64,000 nt of DNA. It comes from Vreelandella olivaria (lineage in GTDB: Bacteria > Pseudomonadota > Gammaproteobacteria > Pseudomonadales > Halomonadaceae). Below the pieces are notes generated by a model, which saw nothing but the letters and a program-made list of their open reading frames with translations, made no database searches and was not told the origin of the DNA. Position numbers and translations under genes: made by a program. This document shows positions 30,187 to 39,200 of the stretch, piece after piece; position 1 is the first letter of the stretch, and each line of letters starts with the position of its first letter. The stretch lies in NCBI RefSeq assembly GCF_023507745.1, contig NZ_JALPZO010000182.1, positions 87,046-151,045 of the forward strand. The letters are read 5' to 3'.

Positions 30187-30600
30187 ATGGGGCAGCGTCC
30201 TCCTATTATCATTAACCGTCTTGATGCTGAGCGCATTCAGCGCTTGATTGATCATGCGTCCGAGAAAGACCTGATGGTGGCTGAGCTGCTTGATGAGGAG
30301 TTATCGCGCGGTGAAGTGTTGGATCCTCAGGATATTCCTGATGATGTGGTGAGCATGAACAGCCAGATACGCTTTACCGATCTTACCCGTGGGCGGCAGA
30401 TGATTCGGACGTTGGTATATCCGCATGCATTGGAAAGCGTACCGGATGGGATTTCGGTGATGGCTCCCATCGGTGCGGCGTTAATTGGTTTAAAAGTAGG
30501 CGATGTGATTGAGTGGCCGCTTCCCAACCAGACGGAAGTTCGCCTGCGTATTGATGCTATTTTCTGGCAACCTGAACGTGAGAAGCAGTTTCATCGTTGA
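30187..30600 (+). CDS. rnk: Nucleoside diphosphate kinase regulator (Rnk/GreA-like)
   Basis: A 137-residue GreA/GreB C-terminal-domain family protein that binds RNA polymerase. The N-terminal short coiled-coil INRLDAERIQRLI and the C-terminal FKBP-like part with MAPIGAALIGLKVGDVIEWP are clear. The chosen ATG at 30187 gives the normal length and has AAGGAGAG in front; the upstream frame is translated terminator. It acts as a modulator of NTP pools and of RNA polymerase in E. coli. Confidence 0.92.
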   Translation: MGQRPPIIINRLDAERIQRLIDHASEKDLMVAELLDEELSRGEVLDPQDIPDDVVSMNSQIRFTDLTRGRQMIRTLVYPHALESVPDGISVMAPIGAALIGLKVGDVIEWPLPNQTEVRLRIDAIFWQPEREKQFHR

Positions 30601-30624
30601 TGGTGGTAAATGGTAAATGGTGTT

Positions 30625-30656
30625 GTACGCGTGGCAAGCGAAGCGCACCACTGCGG
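30625..30656 (+). repeat. REP-like repeat, copy G (downstream of RAYT)
   Basis: GTACGCGTGGCAAGCGAAGC-GCACC resembles copy E closely (25 of about 32 positions by eye). It is followed by a hairpin CCCGGC-N8-GCCGGG at 30660-30679. It lies between rnk and the 3' end of the RAYT gene. Confidence 0.7.
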
Positions 30657-30680
30657 CAACCCGGCACGAGGGCGCCGGGG

Positions 30681-31202
30681 CTACTCCCAGTTCATTTCCG
30701 CAACTGTGGGAGTATCGTGTGCGCCCCAATCACGTTCATACCACCCTTTCTGCACGCATTGATGAAAACTTGACCACTCCCAATCCCGCGGTGCTTTGGC
30801 CCACCCATGCTTTACCGGGTTGTAATGAATGTAATCCATGTGCTGCTGCCAATCGTGTTCATCACGAATGGCGTGTTCCCAAAAACCGCGCTGCCAGGCG
30901 CTTTGTGTTCCTGGTGGGAATAGAAACTCACTGGAGGCATATTTTTTTACATCACGCCAGCGGGAGGAGTAGTCGGTGTCCCCCTCCGGTAGTGTCCAGA
31001 GGCAGTGCATGTGGTCGGGGAGCAGTACGAAGGCATCCATCACAAAGGGTTGTTCTTCACGTACGCGGCGAAAAGCGCGTCCCAGGGCATCGATGTTAAG
31101 CTGATCAGCCAATAAGGGCTGGCGGGCATAGGTAACCACTGTGAAGAAGTAAGTGCCGCCAGGGATATGTGAGCGTCGATAGGTAGCCACTGCTGCCTCC
31201 AT
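30681..31202 (-). CDS. REP-associated tyrosine transposase (RAYT, Y1_Tnp)
   Basis: A 173-residue single-strand DNA transposase-like protein of the Y1/HUH group (PF01797). The HUH motif is LPDHMHCLW near residue 66 and the catalytic tyrosine is in MDYIHYNPVKHG near 127-135. GGTYFFTVVTYARQPLL at the N-terminus is the usual family start. The frame is open upstream to 31301, but that part is translated repeat, so the ATG at 31202 is chosen. REP-like elements flank both sides (copy G downstream, E and F upstream), the usual RAYT arrangement. The enzyme nicks REP single strands in E. coli. Confidence 0.93.
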   Translation of the reverse strand: MEAAVATYRRSHIPGGTYFFTVVTYARQPLLADQLNIDALGRAFRRVREEQPFVMDAFVLLPDHMHCLWTLPEGDTDYSSRWRDVKKYASSEFLFPPGTQSAWQRGFWEHAIRDEHDWQQHMDYIHYNPVKHGWAKAPRDWEWSSFHQCVQKGWYERDWGAHDTPTVAEMNWE

Positions 31203-31251
31203 GCAGAAAAAATGAGAATGGCCATAGCCTACCTTTAAGTGACGCACTTTT

Positions 31252-31283
31252 GTAGCGCGTGGTAAGCGAAGCACACCCGCGAG
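31252..31283 (+). repeat. REP-like repeat, copy E (upstream of RAYT)
   Basis: GTAGCGCGTGGTAAGCGAAG-CACACCCGCGAG. It lies 50 bp upstream of the RAYT start and pairs with the inverted copy F, giving a RAYT-flanking BIME-like unit. Confidence 0.8.
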
Positions 31284-31341
31284 CATTTTGCATAAGCACA
31301 ACGCGCAGCGGTGCCGGGGGTTGATTACGGCGGTACAACCG

Positions 31342-31416
31342 GGGCGGCTTCGCCGCCACTCGCGGGTGCCTCATTTGCTTGTGCCTCGCAAGGTTCGTTA
31401 CCACGCGCTACGGGTT
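31342..31416 (-). repeat. REP-like repeat, copy F (inverted)
   Basis: Reverse-strand copy with head AACCCGTAGCGCGTGGTAAC, then CTTGCGAGGCAC and GAGGCACCCGCGAG, and a terminal hairpin GGCGGC-TTC-GCCGCC at 31343-31357. It is opposite in orientation to copy E and separates RAYT from rfaH. Confidence 0.85.
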
Positions 31417-31439
31417 TGTTGCCACTGTTGGGTATGTGC

Positions 31440-31955
31440 TTAGCTTTTTTGCAGGCTATCGACCGAGAGTTCGATGTGCTGTGGGCGTTGCAGCACGTTG
31501 AGTAGCACAATGGCGCGTTCTTCGCCTTTGCAGCGTTTGAATACGGCTTCTAGGTCTTTGAAGGGGCCATCGGTGATGGTGACTTTCTCACCAGCGCAGA
31601 AGTAGGTGTGGCTGCCTTCTTCGTGGTGTGGCTGCGCCCGTAGGGTGTCCACCAGGGCGTCCGGCACTGCAATCGGGTTATTGCCGAACGTGAGCAGACG
31701 TAGCACACCCCGGGTTGAGCGGATAGGCCGCCAGTTACTCACTATCTGATCCAGGCGTATAAACAGATAGTAGGGAAACAGCGGCTCGGTGACCATGGTC
31801 AACTTGCCCTGGCGCTTGCGCTGGGCATTTAATACCGGGTGAAATACCTCGTAACCCTGGTTGGTGAGGTGCTCAGCAGCGCGGAAGGATTCACTGCCTT
31901 TGCACTGAATCACGTACCAGCTGGGTGTCACGCTTTCGTGATTATCTACCCCCAT
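31440..31955 (-). CDS. rfaH: Transcription antiterminator RfaH (NusG paralogue)
   Basis: A 171-residue two-domain protein that binds RNA polymerase at ops sites and promotes transcription and translation of long operons. The N-terminal NGN domain has WYVIQCKGSESFRAAEHL, GYEVFHPV, EPLFPYYLFIR and RSTRGVLRLL, typical of RfaH. The C-terminal KOW-like domain is GEKVTITDGPFKDLEAVF. It is the last gene of the kpsC-kpsS-PKS operon, starting 4 bp after the preceding stop, so it is expressed with that operon. A perfect ops target lies in front of the lipoprotein-kpsDME block at 5298. An ordinary NusG is unlikely: the start and length match RfaH. Confidence 0.92.
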   Translation of the reverse strand: MGVDNHESVTPSWYVIQCKGSESFRAAEHLTNQGYEVFHPVLNAQRKRQGKLTMVTEPLFPYYLFIRLDQIVSNWRPIRSTRGVLRLLTFGNNPIAVPDALVDTLRAQPHHEEGSHTYFCAGEKVTITDGPFKDLEAVFKRCKGEERAIVLLNVLQRPQHIELSVDSLQKS

Positions 31956-31959
31956 CGCG

Positions 31960-33294
31960 TTACCCTTGGGCGTCGGCGAGTAGGGTGGCTAATGCATCCA
32001 GCGTTTCGTCGATATGAGCCTGGGTGTGTTCGCAGGAGAGGAAGAAGCGTAGCCGGGCGCTTCTTTCAGGCACCGCCGGATACAGAATGGGCTGTACGTT
32101 AATGTGTTGCTGCAGCAGTGCGTGGGAGAGGTGTGCCGCCAGTGGTGAACTGCCCACAATAACCGGCACGACTGCCGAGCCAATGCTGTGGCCGGTATCC
32201 ATGCCGCGGCCCTGGGCCTGTTCCAGAAAGTAGCGGGAGATGGATTGCAGCTTGGCAACGCGCTCAGGTTCTTGCTGCATCAGTTCCAGTACTTTAAGCG
32301 AAGGGGCTGCGACCTGGGCGGGCATACCAACGCTATATAGAAAGCCCGGCGCAAAGTAACGTAGGGTTTCGACCAGTGCTTTATTGCCCGCAATATAACC
32401 GCCGCAGCCGGAGAGCGTTTTGCTCATGGTACCCATCCAGATATCAACATCCGTTGGGTCAATCGCAAAATGCTCCCGCAGCCCCAGGCCGGTTTCACCC
32501 ATGACTCCGAAGGAGTGGGCTTCATCCACCATCAGCCATACCTGATGGCGCTGCTTTAGCGCTATAAAACGTGGCAGGTCGGGAATATCGCCGTCCATGC
32601 TGTAGAGCCCTTCGATCACCACCAGCACCCGTTCAAACTGATGCCGGTGGCGGCTTAGCAGTGTTTCCAGGGCTTCGGGGTCGTTGTGGCTGAACGACAT
32701 CCGCTTGGCGCCGGAAAGCTGGGCACCCACCAGTGAGCTGTTGTGAATGTACTCATCGTGCAATACCAGGTCTTTGGGACCCAGCAGATACCCCAGCGTG
32801 GATACGTTGGTGGCGTGGCCGCTAACAAAGGCAACCGCATCTTCAACCGCGTAGGCGCTGGCGATGGCGTGTTCCAACTCACCATGTATAGGGCGCTCCC
32901 CTGATACCACGCGGCTGGCGGATACCGAGGTGCCATAGCGTGCTGCTGCATCACAGGCCGCTTTAACTACCCGCTGGTCACCTGAGTAGCCCAGGTAGTT
33001 ATAGCTGGCGAAGTTGATACAGGTATGGCCCTGAATCACGCTGGTGGCGCCGGCAAGTCCTTCATGCACCTTAAAAAACGGGTCGATCAGCCCTAGCTGC
33101 TCTGCCCCCTGGCGCATCATGGCAAGCTGCTGATAGCCAGGGTGAGCGTCGAACCGCGTGAAGCGATCTGGAACTGAACGGGATGCATCCGCCCCCTGAG
33201 AGGAGGATGCCGTTTGACTGGTGGCACGGGCTGAGGGACGTTTGCGTGCTTGTTCCAGTAGTTGTCGTTTCAGATCAGTGTGCTTGGCGGTCAT
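31960..33294 (-). CDS. AONS-family PLP-dependent acyl condensing enzyme (RkpG-like)
   Basis: A 444-residue alpha-oxoamine synthase-type protein. The fold-type I motifs are clear: GTSVSASRVVSGERPIH (about 140), VDEAHSFGVMG (about 255), and the Lys-containing GTMSKTLSGCGGYIAG (about 290), which holds PLP. The family condenses acyl-CoA or acyl-ACP with an amino acid. Residues 1-60 form a low-complexity extension rich in Ala, Ser and Gln. The gene overlaps the PKS stop by 4 bp (ATGA) and precedes rfaH by 4 bp. In rhizobial rkp loci the equivalent enzyme sits beside the PKS RkpA, so it may release the polyketide as a beta-keto amine or sphingoid-type lipid. Substrate is not defined. Confidence 0.85.
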   Translation of the reverse strand: MTAKHTDLKRQLLEQARKRPSARATSQTASSSQGADASRSVPDRFTRFDAHPGYQQLAMMRQGAEQLGLIDPFFKVHEGLAGATSVIQGHTCINFASYNYLGYSGDQRVVKAACDAAARYGTSVSASRVVSGERPIHGELEHAIASAYAVEDAVAFVSGHATNVSTLGYLLGPKDLVLHDEYIHNSSLVGAQLSGAKRMSFSHNDPEALETLLSRHRHQFERVLVVIEGLYSMDGDIPDLPRFIALKQRHQVWLMVDEAHSFGVMGETGLGLREHFAIDPTDVDIWMGTMSKTLSGCGGYIAGNKALVETLRYFAPGFLYSVGMPAQVAAPSLKVLELMQQEPERVAKLQSISRYFLEQAQGRGMDTGHSIGSAVVPVIVGSSPLAAHLSHALLQQHINVQPILYPAVPERSARLRFFLSCEHTQAHIDETLDALATLLADAQG

Positions 33295-36200
33295 GGTATC
33301 TCGGTAACAGGTGTTGAAGTCGACTCACTCTTGAGCCCGTCTGCCCCGTGACGGGCGGCCAGAGAGGCTAACGCATCTTGTGGCGCTTCTTCAACGTCAT
33401 CATCGTACTGGTGAAGCTTTTTAATCAACACGCCTGCCAGCTTATCGAGCGTTGAGGCTTCACTGAGCACCATCACCGGTACCTGAACACCCAGCCGGTT
33501 TTCGATGGCGGTCATCAGCTCAACGCCCATCAGCGAGTCGAAGCCCATATCGTATACTGAGCGGTTAATATCGATCTTCTCTTCGTCGATCAGCAGAATG
33601 CTGGCCAGCTCTGCACGCAGCAGTTCGGTTACCGTGCTGTGCAGCTCTTCCGGCGATAAATCAGCCAGTAGGGCGCTGATATCGTCATCGTTGTCAGTGC
33701 TGCCGTCATCGTCGCTGGCCCGGGCAATCTCATTGAACCGTGGTGCCTCTGCAGTGGGCAGGAAGCGTGCCAGCGCTCCCCATTCCAGCTCCAGTACGCC
33801 CAGGCTTGGCCCTGGCGCCAGCAGCATTTGTTCCAGCACTTTCAAGGCATCGTCGGAACGCAGGGCTGAACCACCCAGGCGTTCCTGTAGTGCATCACGG
33901 GTACGGGTGTTACGTGCCAGGAAGCCAACATCCTCTATGGCGCCCCAGCGTACGCAGGTGGCGGGTAACCCTTCGGCACGACGGCCAGCAGCAAAGGCTT
34001 CCAGCCAGTGGTTGGCGGCCACGTAGTTGGCTTGGCCGGGGTTGCCGAACAGCGTGGTGGCTGAGGAGTAGAGAATAAAGAAGTCCAACTCTGTGCCACG
34101 GGTTAGGGCATCCAGATGGCGGGCACCATCAATCTTGGGTGCCAGTACCTTGTGAATGCGCTCGGCGTCCAGGTTGCGAATCAGGCCGTCGTCGATCACA
34201 GTGGCGGCATGCACAATGCCTCGCAGCGGCCCTAACTCGCCCTTGGCGCGTTCCAGCAGGCTGGCGAGGGCATCACGATCGGTGATGTCGCACGCGGCAG
34301 CCAGCACATTAACCCCTTGGGCTTCGAAATCGGCCAATGCTGCCTGGGCTTCTTCACTGGCAGGGCCGCTACGGCTGATTAGAATCAACTGGCGAGCCCC
34401 TTTGCTCACCAGCCACTGGGCGGTTTTCAGTCCAAAGCCGCCCAGGCCGCCGGTAACCAAATAGCTGGCATCGGCAGGTAGTGTTAACACGCCGCTACCA
34501 AGCACTTCATTACGGGGCGGTGCAATGGGCTGCTCGTAGGTGACGACCACTTTGCCGATCTGGCGTGCCTGCTGCATATAGCGGAAGGCATCAATCACCT
34601 GGTTGTGGCTGAATGCGGTAAACGGTAGCGGGCTTAAGGTGCCATCGTTAAACAGCGCCATCATTTCACCGAACAGGCGTTGAGTAAGGGCGGGCTGCAC
34701 CTTCATCAACTGGTCGGAGTCGATACCGAAGTAACTGAGGTTGTTACGGAAGGGGCGCAAACCAATATGCGTGTTTTCATAGAAGTCGCGTTTGCCCAGT
34801 TCCAGGAAGCGGCCAAATGGACGCAGAGCCCGCAGGTTCTGGTTGATCGCTTCACCGGCCAGGGAGTTAAGCACGATATCCACGCCTTCACCCTGGGTAT
34901 CTTCCAGAATTTCTTCGGCAAAGGTGAGGGAGCGCGAATCGTACAGGCGCTCTTCACCCATCAGACGTAGGAAGTCGCGTTTCTCTTCAGAACCGACGGT
35001 GGCGTAGATCTCTGCTCCCATCCACTGGGCAATCTGTAACGCAGCAATACCTACGCCGCCTGCGGCACCGTGAATCAGTACTTTCTCTCCGGGTTCCAGC
35101 CGCGCCAGATGTTTCAGCGCGTAGTACACCGTAAAGAAGGTGGTGGGAATGGTGGCGGCAGCCGCGTAGCTAACCCCTTCGGGCAGCGGTGCCACGGCGT
35201 GCTGGCTGGCAATTAGCCTGTCGCTGAAGCTTGCCGGGCCGAAGCCGACCACAGCCTGGCCTGGGGCAACGTGATTTACGTTTTTACCAACCGCGACCAC
35301 CTCACCTGAGAATTCGAGGCCCAGGGTCGGCCCGGCAAAGCCGTTTTCAATCGCTTCATCCGATAGTAGCCCCAGGGTATACATCACATCGCGGAAGTTA
35401 AGGCCAGTGGCTTTAACACGAATCTCAACATCATCAGCCCCCAGCGCTGGCAATTGACGCGGCCGCCACTGTAGCTGACGAAGCTGACCCGGCAGGGTAA
35501 AGCCAAGGGTCATCGCCTGACGCGGTGCAGAGTCCGTTCCGTCTTCTGCCTGTTGCACTTCGGGGTGCGGTGCAGGCAGGGTGCGCAGTCGGGTAGCCAG
35601 GCGGGTGCCTGCGTCGGTAATGACGACTTCGTTTTCGCTATCCGGTGTTACCAGCGAGGCTGCCAGGGTAGCCAGGGCGGCATCGCTGGGTGTTGCTGGC
35701 AAATCGATCAGCGTAACGCTGTGGCCCACTGCCTCGTTGGCAAGCGAGCGACCAAAGCCCCATAGGGCTGCATCATCAGTACCCTTATGGGCTGGGTTGT
35801 TGAAACCCGTCTCGTTGTAACCAGCGCTGTTGAAGCTGACAGTAGGCAGCCATAGCGTAACACGGCTGCCTTGTTCTTCAAGGCCGCTTGCTTCCAACGC
35901 CAAAGACCACTGCTGAGCGGTATAGCAGCGCTGGGTTTGGGCGGCAGTCGATTGCGCTCCCAGCAGGTGAAGGTCGATAACGTTGAGTGCTGCTGGTGCT
36001 TGCGCCATTCCTTCCAGGGCTTCGCCAAGTACTGCTTCAGGTATGGCATCGCCAATGGTTAGCGTTATGTTGCCTTCTGAGGTGTCAGCACTTAATGCTT
36101 CAGATAGCCGTGCAGCCAGTGCCTCGTGCTCATTATCCGCCACAATGATATGGCGTGTAGGAGTAATTGTCTGTCCAGCATTGGTGGCAGGTTCTGCCGA

Positions 36201-39200
36201 AGCTTGTACATGTAGCAGGTAAGCGCCGGTGCCACTCTCTTCCAGGGCGATAGGCGCAGACACGCTAAAGCCCAACTGGCTTAACCATTCGCTTAGGGTG
36301 CTTTGTTCCAAAGCGGTTTGATCGATTCCTGGCGTTGCCAGCACATCATCCAGCCAACGGCTGGGGGAAATTCCGATCACTATAAGCTGTGCACCGGGGG
36401 CAAGCTGCGCCGGTAGTGCTTCAATCAATTGGTGTGTGCGTGCAGGCTGGGTGACATCCACACTGATAAAGGCTAACTGGGCTTTTTTAGCCGTAGCCAG
36501 TGCGGGGAGTGTGTCGTCCAGCGGTTGCACATCCATGAGCGGGAATCGCTCTTGAAGTTGCTCAGCCAGATGGAGGGCCGTATCGCTGGTGGTGATTACC
36601 CGGTAGTGGTGAGTACCTTTGGCAATCTGGCTGGCATTGGCAAGCTGTTCTAGCAGGCGCTGCCCCAGTGCTGGTGCGCAGGGGCCTGCTTCCAGCAATT
36701 GCAGGCGCTGGCCTTCCGGCAGGCTGGTAAGGGCGGCTTCCATTAACGCGCCAAGCTCGGTGGCTAGTACTTGCCAGCCGCTTTCACCAATCAGTACTCG
36801 GTTAATGCCTGTTAGATGCTCGGCGGTAATCCCCAGGCTTTCCAACTCGGCACTGCCATTGGCAAGCTGTTCACGGTGCAGCCCAAGGCGGCCCACCAAA
36901 TGTATCGGGGCGAAGTAGTCGGGGTAGTCCTGCACCAACAACTGCCAGATGGTTTCTGGTGCCAACTGCTCGTCGTCGCCTTCTACGCAGTAGCCTTGTT
37001 GGGCAAAGGCTTCGCTCAGGCTATCCAGCAGAGGGGCAACTTCCTGGGCATAACGCTGACCGGTACTTGCTGCATAGGCATCGCTGAGCCCGGCCAAACG
37101 ACCGAGTGCCCCGGCGGGTAGCGGCAGGGCGGCAGCAGTAAGCGGCGCTGGTGTCAGTTCGATATCCAGGTAGCTAAAGTGCTGGTGATGGGCGCGGTTC
37201 AAGCGGATGGCTTTAAAGCGCGTTTGGCTAAGTACGGCGATGGCGTTGCCTGCGGCGTCATACAGCTCGAAGTCTGCGGTAAATGAGTGCGGGGCGCGTT
37301 TGCCCATCACCGCACGGGCCAGCACCGGTGTACCGGCTTCAGCATTCACCTGGATACGGCCTACACGCACGGGTACAAACGCCAGATGCGCGGAAAAATC
37401 GCTGTGCTGGGCCAGCAACGGGATAAACATCTGGAAGGCGCTATCCAGAATGCCGGGGTGTACGTGTAACGAATCCAGCTGTGCCTGCATCTCTGCGGAG
37501 AGGCTGATTTCACCGATCACGCTGTCGCCTTCAATCCAGCCATGGCTAATCGCCTGGAACGCGGGGCCGTAATGCAGGCCGATACGCTCGGCCATCTGCA
37601 GGTGCTCGGCCAGGGTGTAATCAGGCGCGCGGTCAGGCCGGACGGGTGCCTGACGCTTAAGCAGGAAGCCGCGGCTTTCGCGCATGCGCCGGGCCACGGC
37701 GTTTAACTGCCATTCGTTGCCGGTGGCGGGCTCGCGGGAGTGAATCTCCAGGCAGCCATCATCGGGGTCCAGGGTTAAACGCATGGCGCGGCCATTGTGG
37801 CCGTCCAGCAGTAGTGGTGCGCGGATCTCCAGCTCTTCAATATCCAGCAGCGGGGTGTCTTTCTGCTGAAGGGCGGCGGCCAGGGCCAGCTCTACAAACC
37901 CCGCGCCAGGGAATACCGCGCCTTCACCAACCACATGGTCGGCCAGCCATGGTTGGCGCTTGGTATCCAACTGGCTTTCCCATGTATGGTTCTGTTGGAC
38001 CAGCGGGTAGCCGAGTAGCGGGTGCTGGTAATAGCGCGATAGCAGGCCCTGCCCATCGTTCGTGCCTTGCACCCAGTGGTGGGTACGTTGCCACGCATAA
38101 CGAGGGAGTAAAACGCGTTGGCCTTCAACCGGGAAGAAGCGGCGGTTATCCAGCGGTAAGCCACTGAGCAACAACTGACTAAGGCTACGCGTTAGCCCTT
38201 CAAGGCCGGACTTATGACGTTCGATGGTGCCAAACACCAAACCGCTGCGCTCTTGCACGCGCAGGGATTCGTTAAGGTAGCGGCGTAGAATGGGGTGGGC
38301 ACCCACTTCCACGAAAACATTGTAGCCTTGCTCAATCAGCGCAGCTGCGGCGTTATCAAAGAGCACCGGCTCACGGATATTGAGCCACCAGTAGTTGGCA
38401 TCCAGCTTGGTGCCTTCGCTGATAGCACCAGTAACTGTTGAAATATAAGGGATTTTGGTGGATTTGGGCGTGATATCTGCCAGTGCTTCCACGACCCCTG
38501 CCTTAATGCTATCCATGGCTGGGCTATGGAAGGCATAATCCAGGGGTAGCCGCTTAGCAAAGGCGTCATGAGTGCTCAGTACTGCCTCCAGCTCTCCCAA
38601 CTGTTCCCGGTCACCTGCCAGGGTAATGCCCTTGGGGCTGTTAATCCCCGCCAAACACACTTGATTGAATTCGGGCTTTGCAAGCCATGGGGCAATATCT
38701 TCCGCGCTCATGGCGACGGCGGTCATCTCGCCCAGTCCGCGGGTTTTACCCTGATAGAAACTGCGGTAGTAAATAACCTTAACGGCATCTTCCAGGCTAA
38801 GGGCTCCAGCCGCCCAGGCGGCAGCCACTTCCCCGACACTGTGGCCGAAAACTGCCGCTGGTTTTATGCCGTGACTAGCAAGCCATTCAGTTAACGCAAC
38901 CTGTAATGCAAACAGCGCGGGTTGGGCAATTTCAGTACGTGCAAAACGCTCTTCATCGCTAGTGCTATCGCTATTATGCCCCGCCAGCTCATCGCGTAGT
39001 GAAAAATCACCATGCTGCTGGAACAGAGCGTCCACCCGGTCAATGGCATCGCTAAAGGTGGTGTCGCTCTCCAACAGGTCGTGGCCCATGGTTTCCCACT
39101 GGCAGCCGTTGCCGTCATAAACAAACACGGGACCGCGTGCATTGGCTAACCGCTCAAGGGTCGTGATCTGGCTGGTGTCTCCTGCGGCAAACTGGCTTAA

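Noticed and set aside
31203..31301. N-terminal extension of the RAYT protein
   Set aside because: Made of REP copy E sequence; the family start is at 31202.
33505..34078. Long plus-strand open frames opposite the PKS gene
   Set aside because: Antisense shadows of a high-GC coding region; no domains, and the PKS on the minus strand explains the sequence.
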